From Bacteroidota bacterium (GTDB lineage: Bacteria > Bacteroidota > Bacteroidia > Flavobacteriales > Weeksellaceae), in the NCBI GenBank assembly GCA_023388015.1, contig JAEWHB010000148.1, positions 1 through 7,121 on the forward strand: a DNA stretch of 7,121 bases. The letters are read 5' to 3'. Numbering within the stretch: position 1 is the stretch's first letter; each line of letters opens with the position of its first letter. Under the pieces are notes generated by a model. That model was not told where the DNA came from. It was given only the letters and a program-made list of their open reading frames with translations, and searched no databases. The translations under genes were made by a program, and so were the position numbers. This document shows, piece by piece, positions 5,346 to 7,121 of the stretch.

Positions 5346-7121
5346 TTAATCCATATAACTCTCAATCGGTGGACAGGTACAAACCAAATTTCTGTCTCCG
5401 AAAGCATCATCTACTCTGGCTACCGGCGTAAAGAATTTACGCTCACGTACCCAATCCAGCGGATAAGCCGCTTTCTGACGCGAATAAGGGAATTCCCATT
5501 CGTCAGCCGTTACAATATCCAGCGGATGCGGTGCGTTTTTCAATACGTTAATGTCCTGCGTAAAATCTCCATTGGCTACCTCATCGATTTCAGCTTTGAT
5601 CTGAATCAAAGCATCTACAAAACGATCCAGTTCCGCTTTGGATTCCGATTCGGTTGGTTCGATCATCAAAGTTCCGGCAACCGGGAAAGAAACCGTTGGC
5701 GCGTGGAAACCATAATCCATCAAACGTTTCGCAATATCGGAAACTTCAATTCCCAATTTTTTGAACGGGCGGAAATCCAGAATAAATTCGTGTGCCACCA
5801 CATCGTTTGCATTGGTGTAAAGCACATCATAATGTTTTTCCAATCGGGATTTCATGTAATTCGCATTCAGAATCGCGTGCTTGGTCGAATTTGTCAATCC
5901 TTTTTCACCTAACATTCGGATGTACGAATACGAAATCGTCAAAATCAAAGATGAACCATAAGGCGCAGCTGAAAATACCGTATCGGATTTCTCACCCCCG
6001 GTTTCAATCAATGGATGCGAACCTAAATAAGGCGCCAAATGTTTGGCCACACAAATCGGTCCAACACCCGGTCCACCACCACCATGCGGAATGGCAAAAG
6101 TTTTATGCAAATTCAGGTGACAAACATCTGCCCCGATCATTCCCGGCGCAGTCAAGCCCACTTGTGCATTCATATTGGCTCCGTCCATATAAATCTGTCC
6201 GCCGGCATCGTGAACTAATTTGGTAACTTCCATGATGTTGGAATCATAAGCTCCATAAGTCGATGGATACGTAATCATCAAAGCCGACAAATTTTCGCGG
6301 TGTTTCTCGATTTTCAGTTTCAAATCTTCGATATCCGTTTCTCCCGTAGGTAAATTTTTCACAATCACCACTTTCATTCCAGCCATTGCTGCCGAAGCAG
6401 GATTGGTTCCGTGGGCAGATTCCGGAATGATGACCACGTTTCGGTGACCTTCTCCCTGATCGATTTGGTACGAACGAATCACCATCAATCCGGCGTATTC
6501 ACCCTGAGCACCGGAATTCTGCTGAACAGAAGTCGCTGCAAATCCGGTGATGACGGAAAGATGATCTTCCAAGTTTTTAATCAATTCCTGATAACCTGCT
6601 GCATATTTTTTTGGAACGAATGGATGAACCGCTCCAAACCCACTCCAACTCAATGGAAGCATTTCGGTAGCAGCGTTTAGTTTCATCGTACAAGAACCTA
6701 AAGCAATCATTGAATGATTTAGTGCTAAATCTTTCTTTTCCAAACGTTTGATGTAGCGCATCAATTCAGTTTCGGTATGATATAAATTGAATACTTCATG
6801 CGAAAGGAAATCAGAAGTTCTGACCAATTCAGCCGGAATCCTTCCTTCTTTAAATTCTTTTTTCTCAATGGATTTTCCTTTGATTTCAGCGAAAATCTGA
6901 ATTAGTTTATCCAATTCTTCTTCCGAAACCACTTCATCCATTGCAATACTGATTTTTCCTTCTTCAAAGAAATTCAGTAAAATATTATTTTCTTCAAATT
7001 TCTCTTTTGTAATTCCTTCGGCTTCGATCTGAATCGTATCAAAGAAATTCGAGTGAACAATTTTATATCCCAATTCATTCAAAGCATCGTGCAAACGAAC
7101 CGCTTTCTGATGAATGTTTTG
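5346..7121 (-). CDS. gcvP: Glycine dehydrogenase (decarboxylating), P-protein, C-terminal part
   Basis: GcvP is the PLP enzyme of the glycine cleavage system: it decarboxylates glycine and passes the aminomethyl group to the lipoyl arm of H-protein, feeding one-carbon units to folate. The 591 residues seen correspond to roughly the last 60 percent of a single-chain P-protein of about 950 residues; the rest lies beyond the right edge. Hallmarks are GSCTMKLNAATEM (about 6660-6702), ESAHGTNPASA (about 6390-6422), and NLHKTFAIPHGGGGPG, whose Lys (codon 6102-6104) should hold PLP, followed by its glycine-rich loop. The C-terminus VDDAFGDRNLVCTCPPI is also typical. A TTG at 7092-7094 is not the start: the frame stays open to 7121 and reads QNIHQKAVR, normal GcvP sequence. 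It is followed by its own terminator. No frameshift or missing motif is seen. Confidence 0.98.
   Translation of the reverse strand, partial: QNIHQKAVRLHDALNELGYKIVHSNFFDTIQIEAEGITKEKFEENNILLNFFEEGKISIAMDEVVSEEELDKLIQIFAEIKGKSIEKKEFKEGRIPAELVRTSDFLSHEVFNLYHTETELMRYIKRLEKKDLALNHSMIALGSCTMKLNAATEMLPLSWSGFGAVHPFVPKKYAAGYQELIKNLEDHLSVITGFAATSVQQNSGAQGEYAGLMVIRSYQIDQGEGHRNVVIIPESAHGTNPASAAMAGMKVVIVKNLPTGETDIEDLKLKIEKHRENLSALMITYPSTYGAYDSNIMEVTKLVHDAGGQIYMDGANMNAQVGLTAPGMIGADVCHLNLHKTFAIPHGGGGPGVGPICVAKHLAPYLGSHPLIETGGEKSDTVFSAAPYGSSLILTISYSYIRMLGEKGLTNSTKHAILNANYMKSRLEKHYDVLYTNANDVVAHEFILDFRPFKKLGIEVSDIAKRLMDYGFHAPTVSFPVAGTLMIEPTESESKAELDRFVDALIQIKAEIDEVANGDFTQDINVLKNAPHPLDIVTADEWEFPYSRQKAAYPLDWVRERKFFTPVARVDDAFGDRNLVCTCPPIESYMD

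Noticed and set aside
5526..6680. Plus-strand open frames inside gcvP, up to 144 codons.
   Set aside because: gcvP is unambiguous on the minus strand with all motifs intact; these are antisense shadows.
7092..7121. Start of a separate C-terminal glycine dehydrogenase subunit (gcvPB-like) at 7094.
   Set aside because: The codon there is TTG, the frame stays open to the window edge, and the residues before it (NIHQKAVR) read as normal GcvP sequence. It is an internal position of a single-chain gcvP cut by the window.

Overview
The window looks like chromosomal DNA of a member of the Bacteroidota, most likely the class Flavobacteriia. The grounds are its AT-rich composition, promoters that fit the Bacteroidota form (TTG, 17-23 bases, TAnnTTTG) better than the E. 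coli form, A-rich leaders without clear Shine-Dalgarno sequences, a DUF6122-type membrane protein, and a CHAT/TPR protein beside a small single-pass TPR membrane protein. The genus cannot be fixed from the sequence alone.

Layout. Positions 1-27 are probably the last codons of an upstream gene whose stop overlaps the next start (ATGA). Positions 24-737 (+) encode a one-span membrane protein with an anti-sigma-like cytoplasmic N-terminus and periplasmic TPR-like helices. Converging on it, with a 26-base overlap of the 3' ends, is a very large minus-strand gene (712-3852) for a secreted, C-terminally anchored TPR protein with an intact caspase-like CHAT domain. Upstream of that, also on the minus strand, are a DUF6122 membrane protein (3920-4246) and a HugZ/HutZ-like split-barrel protein of probable heme-related function (4308-4844). 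An intergenic stretch of about 500 bases follows, with a promoter, a palindromic operator candidate, degenerate repeats, a 110-base element with terminal inverted repeats, and a strong terminator. The window ends inside gcvP, the glycine decarboxylase P-protein (5346-7121, minus), whose N-terminal third lies outside.

How the genes may work together. The first two proteins, with a possible sigma factor just outside the left edge, look like a trans-envelope signalling module: an anti-sigma-like protein with a periplasmic TPR domain next to a periplasmic TPR-scaffolded cysteine protease. That function is inference. The DUF6122, HugZ-like and gcvP genes share a strand but are separated by terminators or by a promoter, so they are probably independent transcription units. 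gcvP is ordinary one-carbon metabolism.
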